The position numbers and the translations under genes were made by a program. Below are positions 1 through 6,480 of a stretch of 7,345 bases of DNA, one piece after another. Source of the DNA: Spirochaetaceae bacterium (GTDB lineage Bacteria > Spirochaetota > Spirochaetia > Treponematales > Breznakiellaceae); contig JAIRZA010000207.1 in the NCBI GenBank assembly GCA_031267475.1, positions 1 through 7,345 of the forward strand. Direction: 5' to 3'. The notes beneath the pieces were generated by a model. That model was not told the DNA's origin. It saw only the letters and a program-made list of their open reading frames with translations, and did not search any database. Each line of letters begins with the position of its first letter. The stretch's first letter is position 1.

Positions 1-1
1 A

Positions 2-166
2 TTAATAAAAACATTCGGGATTCTTGAAACGGAACGATTTATAACCAGCATCAAAAGTAACAATTTTGATTATACCGAATGGCATAAGAATTTATGGAAA
101 GATAAAAGTATAGAAGAAATACATAAAATGGCAACGGAATTTGAGAACAAGAAATATAATCTCTAA
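2..166 (+). CDS. C-terminal fragment of a small protein of unknown function (5' end outside window)
   Basis: An open frame runs from the window edge to a TAA at 164-166, giving 54 residues. The tail is hydrophilic and helical-looking, with segments such as GILETERFI, FDYTEWHKNLW and SIEEIHKMATEFEN. The wording resembles short (60-80 residue) proteins I remember from treponemes and cyanobacteria, in which an ETERFI-type stretch is followed by DYTEW. Some of these sit beside toxin-like genes, so an antitoxin role is possible, but nothing visible here shows it. The stretch is very AT-rich (46 of 166 bases are G or C by hand count), unlike the GC-richer DNA that follows. That fits a different origin or a recently acquired small gene. 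It converges on the ligase gene across the hairpin region. Coding status is likely from the coherent amino-acid composition. Function is unassigned. Confidence 0.65.
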   Translation, partial: LIKTFGILETERFITSIKSNNFDYTEWHKNLWKDKSIEEIHKMATEFENKKYNL

Positions 167-365
167 AAGGCCCCGCGTCGCATAACGGGACTGTTTACGC
201 GCCCCAGCTACGCTGGGGAACGCTCATTCCCACGCCAAAACTCCGCCGCATTTTGCCAGTCCTGGTCGCGTTCCTGTGGAACGATGCTTCGGCAATATGC
301 CGCCGCAAAGCCCCTATCCGGGCTGGCATCGGACTAAAGTCCGCAACGTCGTAAAAAGCCGGAAC
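167..365. repeat. Gene-free, hairpin-rich DNA (left part of the palindromic array)
   Basis: No frame here reads like a protein, but separate inverted repeats follow one another closely. They are 202-218 (CCCCAGC/GCTGGGG, loop TAC), 269-283 (CGTTCC/GGAACG, loop TGT), 290-302 (CGGCA/TGCCG, loop ATA) and 330-343 (CGGAC/GTCCG, loop TAAA). Three of the four loops are exactly three bases. The region lies between convergent genes, where REP/BIME-type elements commonly sit in other bacteria. None of the hairpins is followed by a T-run, so they are not ordinary intrinsic terminators, although a role in RNA 3'-end protection is possible. Confidence 0.75.
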
Positions 366-386
366 GCTGAACGCTGCGCGTTCAGC
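366..386. repeat. Hairpin, 9-bp stem, loop TGC
   Basis: GCTGAACGC (366-374) pairs perfectly with GCGTTCAGC (378-386). The arms match the second hairpin of the ~80-bp units to the right, so this appears to be the end of an older or partial unit. It is separated from the next unit by about nine extra bases (387-395). Confidence 0.85.
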
Positions 387-395
387 CCTACACGG

Positions 396-476
396 CAACA
401 TTCCGCGAGTCCCTATAACACAGGGCGTGGAGTTTTGCTACGCGAAACTCCGGAGCTCAACGCGCCAGCGTTGAGC
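396..476. repeat. Tandem palindromic repeat, unit 1 (81 bp)
   Basis: The unit starts CAACATTCCGCGAGTC and carries two hairpins. The first is at 429-451 (GGAGTTTTGC/GCGAAACTCC, loop TAC, one T-G wobble). The second is at 455-476 (GCTCAACGC/GCGTTGAGC, loop GCCA). The block aligns end to end with 477-556. The second hairpin differs from its equivalents in the arm, and the opposite arm is changed to match (CTCAA/TTGAG here, CTGAA/TTCAG at 366-386). The hairpin therefore survives while the sequence varies. Confidence 0.85.
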
Positions 477-556
477 CAACATCCCGCGAGTCTCTCACGC
501 AGTGGAGTTTGCGCGTTGCGCAAACTCCGGAGTTGAACGCGCAAAGCGCGTTCAGC
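477..556. repeat. Tandem palindromic repeat, unit 2 (80 bp)
   Basis: The unit starts CAACATCCCGCGAGTC and carries hairpins at 504-528 (GGAGTTTGCGC/GCGCAAACTCC, perfect 11-bp stem, loop GTT) and 532-556 (GTTGAACGCGC/GCGCGTTCAGC, one T-G pair, loop AAA). A third partial copy begins at 557-564 (CAACATCC) and is already inside the ligase reading frame. The last five bases of this unit (552-556) also lie in that frame and include its TGA stop. Confidence 0.85.
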
Positions 557-2288
557 CAACATCCGGTTTCCCGCGCTTAATTTTTTTGGTCGTCGTCATT
601 TCCATAGGCTCGTCAAGAATAGTTGTCTTTTCAATCTTCTGGTATGGCAAAAGACGGCTGTTTACTTCAGCAATAATAGCGGAAATACGCGATTTCATCT
701 GTTCCTTCATTGCGGCTCCGGCGTTTTTGAAGAACTCCGGACTTGGGAACACAACGGCTTCAACACCCTCGCTCCTATTTTTTTTATCATGAACATAGCC
801 GCGCACAAGAATTTGGTCAATCTCGTCAAACAGTTGAAACTCATTTTCAATTTCTTCGGGATATACATTCTTGCCGCCTTCGGTAACTATCAGATTTTTT
901 GCCCGCCCCGTTAGATACAGATAGTCTTCATCGTCAAGGTAGCCAATATCGCCCGTCTTCAAAAAACCGTCAGACGTAAAACTTGCCGCCGTTTCTTCAG
1001 GCATCTCGTAATAACCCTGCATCACAACAGGACCCCTAACCACAATCTCGCCAATGCCGCGCGCGTCAGGATCAAGAATTTTCTCTTCAATATGAGGAAT
1101 TATCTTGCCGACGCTTGTTTCCTTGTAATGCTCTATCGGATTCAAATTGATGATAGGCGATGTTTCCGTAAGCCCGTAACCCTGCACAAAATCAATTCCC
1201 AATTGGTTATACTTACGAAACACAGAAGGAGCGAGCGGCCCGCCGCCGGATATACAGGTGCGCAGCGTGGTAAGAGAAGCCTTATCCAGAATCGCGCGAA
1301 AAATATGCTTCCCCGGATTTACATCAAATGTTTTTTTAATAAAACCAGACACACCCATTAAAAAACACACGATTCCATAAACAACAAAGCCCTTATCCCG
1401 CAGACCGCGCAGAATTCCGGCGAGCAGCTTGTTAAAAAGCATAGGAACACCAAGCAGCATCGTGATTTTTGCCGCTTTCAGATCGTGAAGTATGCTTTGT
1501 ACCGCCATCTTTTTGCCAAAAACCAATTCCGCGCCGGTAGAAATAGCCTCGATGAACACAGCAAGCATGGTGTATGCGTGGTGAAGCGGCAAAATAGCGT
1601 AAAAAATATCAGTATGATACACATCAAACGGCGCGCCTTGAGCAAGATAGCAGTCTGAAACAAGATTTCGGTGAGACAGCATCACACCTTTAGGTTTGCC
1701 CATAGTGCCGGACGTGAACAGTATCGCGGCTGTGTCAAACTCGTTTATCGCCTTTTCCGGCGGGTCTCCGGCGAACTCCGGCCCGTCAATCTCGTAAATA
1801 TAACAGCCTATACCCTGTTGCAGAGAGATTACCTCGGAAATTTGAGCGGGGGGATTTGAAGAAAAACGCTCATACTTTTCTTCGTCGGCAAACAAGATTT
1901 TAGCCTTTGAAAAATGAAGAAGCGCTTCCGTATCGCCGCTGTTAAGCTGGCAGTCTATAGGAACCACAACAGCGCCGGTAAACAGTATGCCAAGGTAGGC
2001 GACAGTCCATTCAGGCGAATTCTTGCCGGTAACAGCTATCTTGTCGCCCTTTCTGACCCCGCGATTGTACAAAGCGCGAGACACAGCCTCTATTTTCCGC
2101 AAAGCCTCGGTGTAATCATAACTGTTTCTGTCCGGCTCATATATGGTAAAACAATGCCTTTCGCCGTAACGGTCAACCGTTATCCTGAACATCTCCGGTA
2201 TGGTAGGCCACTCTCCTGAAAAAGTCTTTCCACGGTACTGGTCCAAAAAATCCCACGGCGTACCATTCCTTTTTACCGCTGATTTCAT
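552..2288 (-). CDS. AMP-forming long-chain acyl-CoA ligase (acyl-activating enzyme)
   Basis: The 578-residue product has the full ANL adenylating-enzyme layout. It should activate a carboxylic acid, probably a fatty acid, with ATP to an acyl-adenylate and then transfer it to CoA in the cytoplasm. Visible motifs are the phosphate-binding loop at 192-201 (TSGTMGKPKG, with Met where Thr is commoner), an A5 motif at 370-377 (GYGLTETS), A7 at 445-447 (TGD), the hinge at 461-465 (GRAKN), then GGKNVYPEEIE. A C-terminal TTTKKIKRG carries the candidate catalytic lysine (568 or 569). Length suits bacterial long-chain ligases. No signal peptide is seen. The ATG at 2288 is preceded by AGGGGG five bases upstream. 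The gene diverges from flgN. I see no convincing promoter for it. The last codons (D-V-G-stop) lie in the palindromic repeat, so the original end has probably been replaced. Substrate chain length cannot be read from the sequence. Confidence 0.95.
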   Translation of the reverse strand: MKSAVKRNGTPWDFLDQYRGKTFSGEWPTIPEMFRITVDRYGERHCFTIYEPDRNSYDYTEALRKIEAVSRALYNRGVRKGDKIAVTGKNSPEWTVAYLGILFTGAVVVPIDCQLNSGDTEALLHFSKAKILFADEEKYERFSSNPPAQISEVISLQQGIGCYIYEIDGPEFAGDPPEKAINEFDTAAILFTSGTMGKPKGVMLSHRNLVSDCYLAQGAPFDVYHTDIFYAILPLHHAYTMLAVFIEAISTGAELVFGKKMAVQSILHDLKAAKITMLLGVPMLFNKLLAGILRGLRDKGFVVYGIVCFLMGVSGFIKKTFDVNPGKHIFRAILDKASLTTLRTCISGGGPLAPSVFRKYNQLGIDFVQGYGLTETSPIINLNPIEHYKETSVGKIIPHIEEKILDPDARGIGEIVVRGPVVMQGYYEMPEETAASFTSDGFLKTGDIGYLDDEDYLYLTGRAKNLIVTEGGKNVYPEEIENEFQLFDEIDQILVRGYVHDKKNRSEGVEAVVFPSPEFFKNAGAAMKEQMKSRISAIIAEVNSRLLPYQKIEKTTILDEPMEMTTTKKIKRGKPDVG

Positions 2289-2383
2289 ATATTCCCCCTA
2301 AATTTAACTTAGACACAGCGGCGATAAAAAAGTTGCGCCATGCTAAAGAAGCGCGTTTATTCGCAGTGTAAACGGCCTCCGCC

Positions 2384-2410
2384 TAAAGCCATTTTTTTAA
2401 ATGCCGATAG
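2384..2410 (+). promoter_or_regulatory. Sigma-28 (FliA) promoter for flgN-flgK
   Basis: TAAA at 2384-2387, a 15-base spacer, and GCCGATAG at 2403-2410 match the flagellar sigma-28 consensus (TAAA-N15-GCCGATAA) at all but the final base. The start codon of flgN is at 2429, and AAGGAAG (2417-2423) is its ribosome binding site with a five-base spacer. Transcription should begin near 2417, so the mRNA leader would be only about a dozen bases and would start at or just before the ribosome binding site. Site recognition is seen in sequence; the start point is inferred. Confidence 0.85.
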
Positions 2411-2428
2411 GTACAGAAGGAAGATAAA

Positions 2429-2926
2429 ATGGAAACTATATACGCAAAGTACAAAGCGGTATTGAACTCTGAACTTGAGGCGATTATCGAAGCGGCGGCG
2501 GCTCAATTGCTGGTAAGCGAAGCGGTGAAACGCAGGGACTGGATAGATTTTAACACCTCTATCGAGACCGTAAAGGCGCTTACAACACGGTTTGAGGCGC
2601 TTGAACAACAACGCATAGCGCTGACACCGTTGGAGGGGCGGCCGGATGGAAAACACGATTCCGGCAGGAACTTTTACGCTTTCGCGCAGAGTTTTCCAGA
2701 GGAAGAACGGCGCGCGCTATGCGATCTTTACCGGCGGATGAAATCCGAGGCGGCCAAGCTGCGCTTTTCGGCGGAAGCCCTTGCCAACTATCTTGGAGAA
2801 TCCCGTTTGCTGGTTTCCGGCTTGCTGGGGGCGGTATTCCCCGAAAAACGCGGCAAGATTTACGGCAAGTCGGGAATGGAGCGGAACGCCGATTTTGGCG
2901 GCATAGTGCTGGACAGGCGATTTTAG
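2429..2926 (+). CDS. flgN: FlgN-like flagellar export chaperone
   Basis: The 165-residue, mostly alpha-helical, charged protein has no signal peptide or membrane segment. Size and helical character fit FlgN, the cytoplasmic chaperone that holds FlgK and FlgL before export through the flagellar type III apparatus. FlgN proteins diverge strongly, so the call rests mainly on position: it lies 12 bp upstream of flgK, behind a sigma-28 promoter. Alanine- and glutamate-rich helices occupy roughly residues 1-70 and a second helical stretch about 90-140. The tail is basic (EKRGKIYGKSG) and ends DRRF. The ATG is supported by AAGGAAG five bases upstream. It could alternatively be an unrelated flagellar-operon protein of the same shape. 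Confidence 0.75.
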   Translation: METIYAKYKAVLNSELEAIIEAAAAQLLVSEAVKRRDWIDFNTSIETVKALTTRFEALEQQRIALTPLEGRPDGKHDSGRNFYAFAQSFPEEERRALCDLYRRMKSEAAKLRFSAEALANYLGESRLLVSGLLGAVFPEKRGKIYGKSGMERNADFGGIVLDRRF

Positions 2927-2938
2927 CGGGGGAATGTT

Positions 2939-4834
2939 ATGACATCTACTTTTTCTAGTTTGGAACTGGGTAAGCGCTCGCTTGGAGCGCATGAGCAGGC
3001 GCTGCAAACAACAGGACACAACCTCTCCAACGCCTCGACGGAAGGCTATTCGCGGCAGCGTGTTGTTTTTGCCGAAATGGAGCCTATTTTTATGCCCGGA
3101 CTCAACCGCGAAGAGCGTCCCGGACAGCTTGGGCAAGGCGTCGTCGTAAGCCGCATTGAACGAATACGGGACGAATTGCTTGACCGCCGCATTGTCGCGC
3201 AGGCGGGCGGCGAGGGATACTGGAAAACACGCGATCCATACATCAGACAGCTTGATCAAATGTATCTTGAGATAGGCGATAACTCGCTGCGGGCAAAAAT
3301 GGACTCTTTTTGGGACGGGTGGCAGGAACTTTCCCGCAATCCCGCCGATTCGGCGCCGCGTAACGCGCTGGTTGAACGGGCGCAGACATTTATTGACGGT
3401 GTACACGATCGTTTTAACGGCTTAAAACGACTGCAAGATACGGCGGACGAAGACATCATGCTCACCGTTGAGCGCGTAAACGATCTTTCCCGCCAGATTT
3501 CCGGTTTGAACAAGGATATTCAAAAGATAATGGCGCAGGGCGACCAGCCTAACGATTTATTCGACCGCCGCGATCTGCTTGTCGATAAGTTGTCGTCCAT
3601 CATCGATATAACGGTTGACCGGCGGGACAGCGATGAATTCATGGTGCATACGGGCGGTATTGTACTGGTGCAGGGCGGCATTGGCAGGCAGTTCGAGATT
3701 ACACGCGGTGTCGATACAGAAGGATACGGACGGATAAGCTGGGTTGATACCGGCGATATTTTTGAGCCAACGCGAGGCAGCGGCAGCCTTTCGGCGCTTT
3801 TGGAGCTTAGGGATGATACGATTGAGCGGGAAATTCAGACCTTAGACAATCTTTCGATGAATTTTATTGACCTAGTGAACGAAAATCACCGCGCCGGTTA
3901 TGGTATAAACGGCAGAACGGGTCTTGATTTCTTTACAGAACACCATTTTGTTACAAATGTGGACGGAAATTATGACCGAAACGGAGACGGCGAGTATGAT
4001 TCAACCTATATTTACCGTGTTAATGGCGAAAATGTCTTAGATGAACGCGCTCAAATTGGTCTTGAAGGGACGATTTCATTGTCGGCGTTCAATCCGGCAA
4101 CGGCGGACGGCGGGGCTGTCGTCAATATCCCGTACTATGCCGAAGACACCGTAACCGACCTTGTAGGCCGCATCAATAATTCCGGGGCGGATGTTACGGC
4201 GCGGCTTAACCGCGATGGTCATCTTTCGCTTAAAGGCACGGTTACGGAAAACCGCGACGATCCTGACTTTGTTATACGCCGCATTGAGGATTCGGGACGC
4301 TTCTTGGAGGGTTACGCGGGCTTGTTGCAGGCTTCCGGCCCCGACGGGGCTTTCGACTGGGGCGCTCCGGACGCGGTCGCCGCGCTGCGCGGAAACGAGT
4401 ATTCCACCGCGCCGGTGGCTCACCCTTCCGGCTGGATTGAGTTGAATCCCATTTTACGCCGCGAAACAGCATCCGTAGCGTCCGGCTTTGGCGAAAACGG
4501 ACGCGCCGCCAATCCCGGCAACGGGGACGCGGCGCTGGCTATATCGTCCATTCGCAACACGGCGGTTATGGTGGGGCGGCTTGGTACTTTTGACGACTAT
4601 TTCGCTGATAGTGTTGGGCGTATCGGGCTTTTGGGCGAGCAGTCCGGCCGCGCGCTTGAAACGCAGGAGCAAATTATGAAGCAGCTCAATGATATGCGGC
4701 AGTCAGTCTCCGGCGTGAATATGGACGAGGAGCTTTCTAATATGATTAAGTATCAGCATGGGTATCAGGCGGCGGCGCGTTTTGTCAGCACCGTGAATTC
4801 CATGCTGGATATTCTTATGAACTTGGGCGTTTAA
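2939..4834 (+). CDS. flgK: Flagellar hook-associated protein 1 (FlgK)
   Basis: The 631-residue protein is the first hook-filament junction protein, assembled on the hook tip in the periplasm of spirochaetes. The N-terminal D0 region has the rod/hook signature HNLSNASTEGYSRQRV (27-42). The C-terminal D0 region (594-631, NMDEELSNMIKYQHGYQAAA onwards, ending MLDILMNLGV) is the canonical FlgK/FlgL-type end. Both termini are needed for coiled-coil packing, and both are intact. The variable middle is long and includes an acidic DxNxDGxxD-like segment at 346-354 (DRNGDGEYD). GGGGGA (2928-2933) lies five bases before the ATG. The gene is almost contiguous with flgN and shares its sigma-28 promoter. 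The usual downstream partner flgL is missing, and a rod-protein gene follows instead. Confidence 0.97.
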   Translation: MTSTFSSLELGKRSLGAHEQALQTTGHNLSNASTEGYSRQRVVFAEMEPIFMPGLNREERPGQLGQGVVVSRIERIRDELLDRRIVAQAGGEGYWKTRDPYIRQLDQMYLEIGDNSLRAKMDSFWDGWQELSRNPADSAPRNALVERAQTFIDGVHDRFNGLKRLQDTADEDIMLTVERVNDLSRQISGLNKDIQKIMAQGDQPNDLFDRRDLLVDKLSSIIDITVDRRDSDEFMVHTGGIVLVQGGIGRQFEITRGVDTEGYGRISWVDTGDIFEPTRGSGSLSALLELRDDTIEREIQTLDNLSMNFIDLVNENHRAGYGINGRTGLDFFTEHHFVTNVDGNYDRNGDGEYDSTYIYRVNGENVLDERAQIGLEGTISLSAFNPATADGGAVVNIPYYAEDTVTDLVGRINNSGADVTARLNRDGHLSLKGTVTENRDDPDFVIRRIEDSGRFLEGYAGLLQASGPDGAFDWGAPDAVAALRGNEYSTAPVAHPSGWIELNPILRRETASVASGFGENGRAANPGNGDAALAISSIRNTAVMVGRLGTFDDYFADSVGRIGLLGEQSGRALETQEQIMKQLNDMRQSVSGVNMDEELSNMIKYQHGYQAAARFVSTVNSMLDILMNLGV

Positions 4835-4840
4835 CCACAG

Positions 4841-4868
4841 TAAAGGGCGAGCGCGGTTTTGCCGAGAA
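4841..4868 (+). promoter_or_regulatory. Possible second sigma-28-like promoter before the rod gene
   Basis: TAAA at 4841-4844 is followed after 16 bases by GCCGAGAA at 4861-4868. That is one base off the GCCGATAA element, with a spacer one base longer than ideal. It lies in the 59-bp gap after the flgK stop, 25 bases before the next start codon, at about the distance expected for a short-leader promoter. The mismatch and the spacer make it clearly weaker than the site at 2384-2410, so read-through from flgK may dominate. Confidence 0.45.
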
Positions 4869-4893
4869 GTATTTATGATGAAAAAGGAATTGT

Positions 4894-5739
4894 ATGATTA
4901 GGACTTGGTTTACCGGGGCTAGCGGGATGCGGGCGCAGCAGTGGAGACTGGACGCGGCGTCTAATAATTTGGCGAATGTGGATGTTGACGGCTACAAAAA
5001 AGATGTCGCCGCGTTTAAGGCTTTTCCGGAGCTTTTGATGCGCCGTATGGATGACGACGGGGTATACCGGCATCCGTTTGGCTCCGCCGACCTTGCGCCG
5101 GTGATTGGCAAACTGGGGACGGGCGTGGAATTTAACGAACTGTACACCGATTTCCAGCAGGGCGAGTTTAAAGAAACAGGCAGCGATTTTGATTTAGCGC
5201 TGGACGGCAAGGGTTTTTTTACTGTTCAGACTCCGTGGGGCGAGCGCTATACGCGAAACGGCGCGTTTCATCTTGGAAAAGAAGGCTTTTTAGAGACGAA
5301 AGAAGGCTACCCTGTACTGGGCGAAAACGGGCCGCTGAGGGTGAAGGCGAATAATTTTCAGGTTGATAAGGCGGGGCGTGTCTGGATTAACGCGGAATAC
5401 GCGGACGACGAGCTTGTTGATCGCGAGCGCAACACGTGGGGCGACACGGTAATGCTGGACACGTTAAAAGTTGTGGACTTTGATTTAGACCGCTATATTG
5501 AAAAGCAGGGTTCCAACCTGTACCGCGCTACGGAGATTTCGGGCGAGGCGCGGCTAATGGATATTGAAGACCGCCCCCGCGTTGTACAAGGCTTTACAGA
5601 AGGGTCCAACGTTGACCCTGTGCTGGAAATGGTTCACATGATAGAGGTAAACCGCGCCTACGAAGCGAATCAAAAGGTGATTCAAAGCGGCGACGCCATG
5701 CTGGGCACTCTGATAAATCAGACATCGCGGCTTGGTTGA
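4894..5739 (+). CDS. flgF: Flagellar basal-body rod protein, FlgF type (FlgF/FlgG family)
   Basis: The 281-residue rod protein should be exported by the flagellar apparatus and form part of the rod spanning the periplasm. Residues 24-37 (NNLANVDVDGYKKD) are the N-terminal rod signature. Residues 99-125 hold the FlgE/F/G core (FDLALDGKGFFTVQTP, then ERYTRNGAF). The C-terminal signature is at 239-262 (NVDPVLEMVHMIEVNRAYEA onwards). It reads like the first of the two treponemal FlgG-like proteins (the FlhO/FlgF type), with its PELLMRRM and FGSADLAPVIGKLGTG segments (45-76), rather than the shorter FlgG proper. AAGGA (4884-4888) stands five bases before the ATG. In treponemes this gene is usually followed by flgG. 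Here it is followed by a convergent envelope gene. The FlgF versus FlgG naming is less certain than the family. Confidence 0.9.
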   Translation: MIRTWFTGASGMRAQQWRLDAASNNLANVDVDGYKKDVAAFKAFPELLMRRMDDDGVYRHPFGSADLAPVIGKLGTGVEFNELYTDFQQGEFKETGSDFDLALDGKGFFTVQTPWGERYTRNGAFHLGKEGFLETKEGYPVLGENGPLRVKANNFQVDKAGRVWINAEYADDELVDRERNTWGDTVMLDTLKVVDFDLDRYIEKQGSNLYRATEISGEARLMDIEDRPRVVQGFTEGSNVDPVLEMVHMIEVNRAYEANQKVIQSGDAMLGTLINQTSRLG

Positions 5740-5801
5740 CGTGTCTTTCGTCCGGCGGTATTCCGACGGTACACCGTCCGTTCTGCTTGGGTTAAAACTG
5801 G
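5740..5801. terminator. Short convergent intergenic region with a weak stem-loop
   Basis: The 62 bp between the convergent flgF and barrel genes contains a small stem (GACGG 5765-5769 with CCGTC 5774-5778, loop TACA). An overlapping alternative is formed by CGTCCGG (5749-5755) with CCGACG. Neither is followed by a T-run. It may act as a bidirectional stop, but the structure is weak. Confidence 0.25.
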
Positions 5802-6347
5802 TTAAAAGGCAAAGCCTAATCCTATCCACAATCTTTGTCCGTTTGACGGAGTGTTTTTTAGCGAGGACACGCCCGCCGGACGGTTTATTTTTCCAAAATT
5901 AAAAGCATAGCCATAGCCCGGTTCAAGAAATAGACCCGCGGTTTTTCCAAAGACAATTTTCCAGCCGGCCATCGCGCTTAATTCAAATGTATGGCTGACG
6001 GCTGTTTGACTATTATGCTCAATCGATGTGTATGCGTAAGCGCCGCCTATGTCCATAAACAATCCTTTTACCGCGTTGCTAAATAAATAACAGCGTGTAT
6101 GCAGGCCCGCGTTCATTCCAAAATAAGCCTCGTTATCGTAGTCAAGATTAAAACCGGAGCCGTTCAAAACAACAGAAAATCCATCCGACAAGGCGTGTTC
6201 ATAGCCGATTCCTACGCCAAAGCCATTATAAATCGCGGATAAAACCGCTATGCCCGCGTCTACAAAGACAGCGTTTGAAGTTTCCCGCGCAAAGGACGGC
6301 GCGGATATTAACGCGGCTAAAATAACAGCGTATAGTTTCTTTTTCAT
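5802..6347 (-). CDS. Small outer-membrane beta-barrel protein
   Basis: The 181-residue protein begins with a classical signal peptide (MKKKLYAVILAALISAPSFA, cleavage expected after A20). The rest alternates hydrophobic and polar residues in strand-like segments separated by short turns (for example GFGVGIGYEHALSDGFSVVL, 42-61, and TAGLFLEPGYGYAFNFG, 136-152). It ends IGLGFAF, and a terminal aromatic is the usual signal for insertion by the BAM machinery. About eight strands fit the length, so it is probably a small OmpA/OmpX-like barrel without a known activity. The ATG at 6347 is chosen because GGAG (6357-6360) lies nine bases upstream. An in-frame ATG at 6362 would overlap that site and put a non-signal MEKAF before the signal peptide. 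The gene converges on flgF and has its own promoter upstream. Function and ligand are unknown. Confidence 0.85.
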   Translation of the reverse strand: MKKKLYAVILAALISAPSFARETSNAVFVDAGIAVLSAIYNGFGVGIGYEHALSDGFSVVLNGSGFNLDYDNEAYFGMNAGLHTRCYLFSNAVKGLFMDIGGAYAYTSIEHNSQTAVSHTFELSAMAGWKIVFGKTAGLFLEPGYGYAFNFGKINRPAGVSSLKNTPSNGQRLWIGLGFAF

Positions 6348-6433
6348 GAAAGCTTTCTCCAAACTTATAGCGCCGCGCTGTAGACGGCGTATGCTTCATT
6401 CTCAACGGGGTCTAATTCCCCCGCTCGAATATC

Positions 6434-6462
6434 ATAATCATCACTTTAGAATGGAGTGTCAA
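6434..6462 (-). promoter_or_regulatory. Sigma-70-type promoter for the barrel protein gene
   Basis: On the - strand a perfect -35 TTGACA (6462-6457) is followed after 17 bases by GATTAT (6439-6434), four of six matches to TATAAT. An overlapping TATGAT lies three bases further on, but at a 20-base spacer. The predicted leader is about 80 bases and includes a CGGGG/CCCCG inverted repeat with an eight-base loop soon after the start point. The site is isolated from the acyltransferase gene by a small hairpin repeat. Confidence 0.6.
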
Positions 6463-6480
6463 GCATTTATCAGCGCCGCC

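Noticed and set aside
202..218. Intrinsic terminator for the small gene ending at 166
   Set aside because: The stem is good, but there is no T-run on either strand, and it is one of many similar hairpins.
366..564. CRISPR array
   Set aside because: There are only two full, divergent ~80-bp copies placed end to end, with internal hairpins and no unique spacers between conserved short repeats.
276..792. Overlapping + strand open frames through the hairpin array and the ligase 3' end (276-536, 502-792), and a - strand frame at 195-401
   Set aside because: Their residues follow the inverted repeats or mirror the ligase gene. They lack ribosome binding sites and any recognisable composition.
2344..2372. 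Sigma-70 promoter for the ligase on the - strand (TTTACA, 17 bases, TCTTTA)
   Set aside because: The -10 matches poorly, and the alternative AT-rich hexamers nearby would put the start inside the ribosome binding site.
2717..3406. 229-codon - strand frame across flgN and flgK
   Set aside because: It is antisense to two well-supported genes and is rich in Arg, Pro and Cys, as expected of a shadow frame.
4338..4350. GCCCC-GAC-GGGGC hairpin inside flgK, considered as another repeat copy
   Set aside because: Its arms do not match the repeat family, and it encodes an ordinary SGPDGAF turn. It could easily be chance in GC-rich coding DNA.
6348..6362. Upstream in-frame ATG at 6362 for the barrel protein
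   Set aside because: It overlaps the GGAG ribosome binding site of the ATG at 6347 and would spoil the start of the signal peptide.
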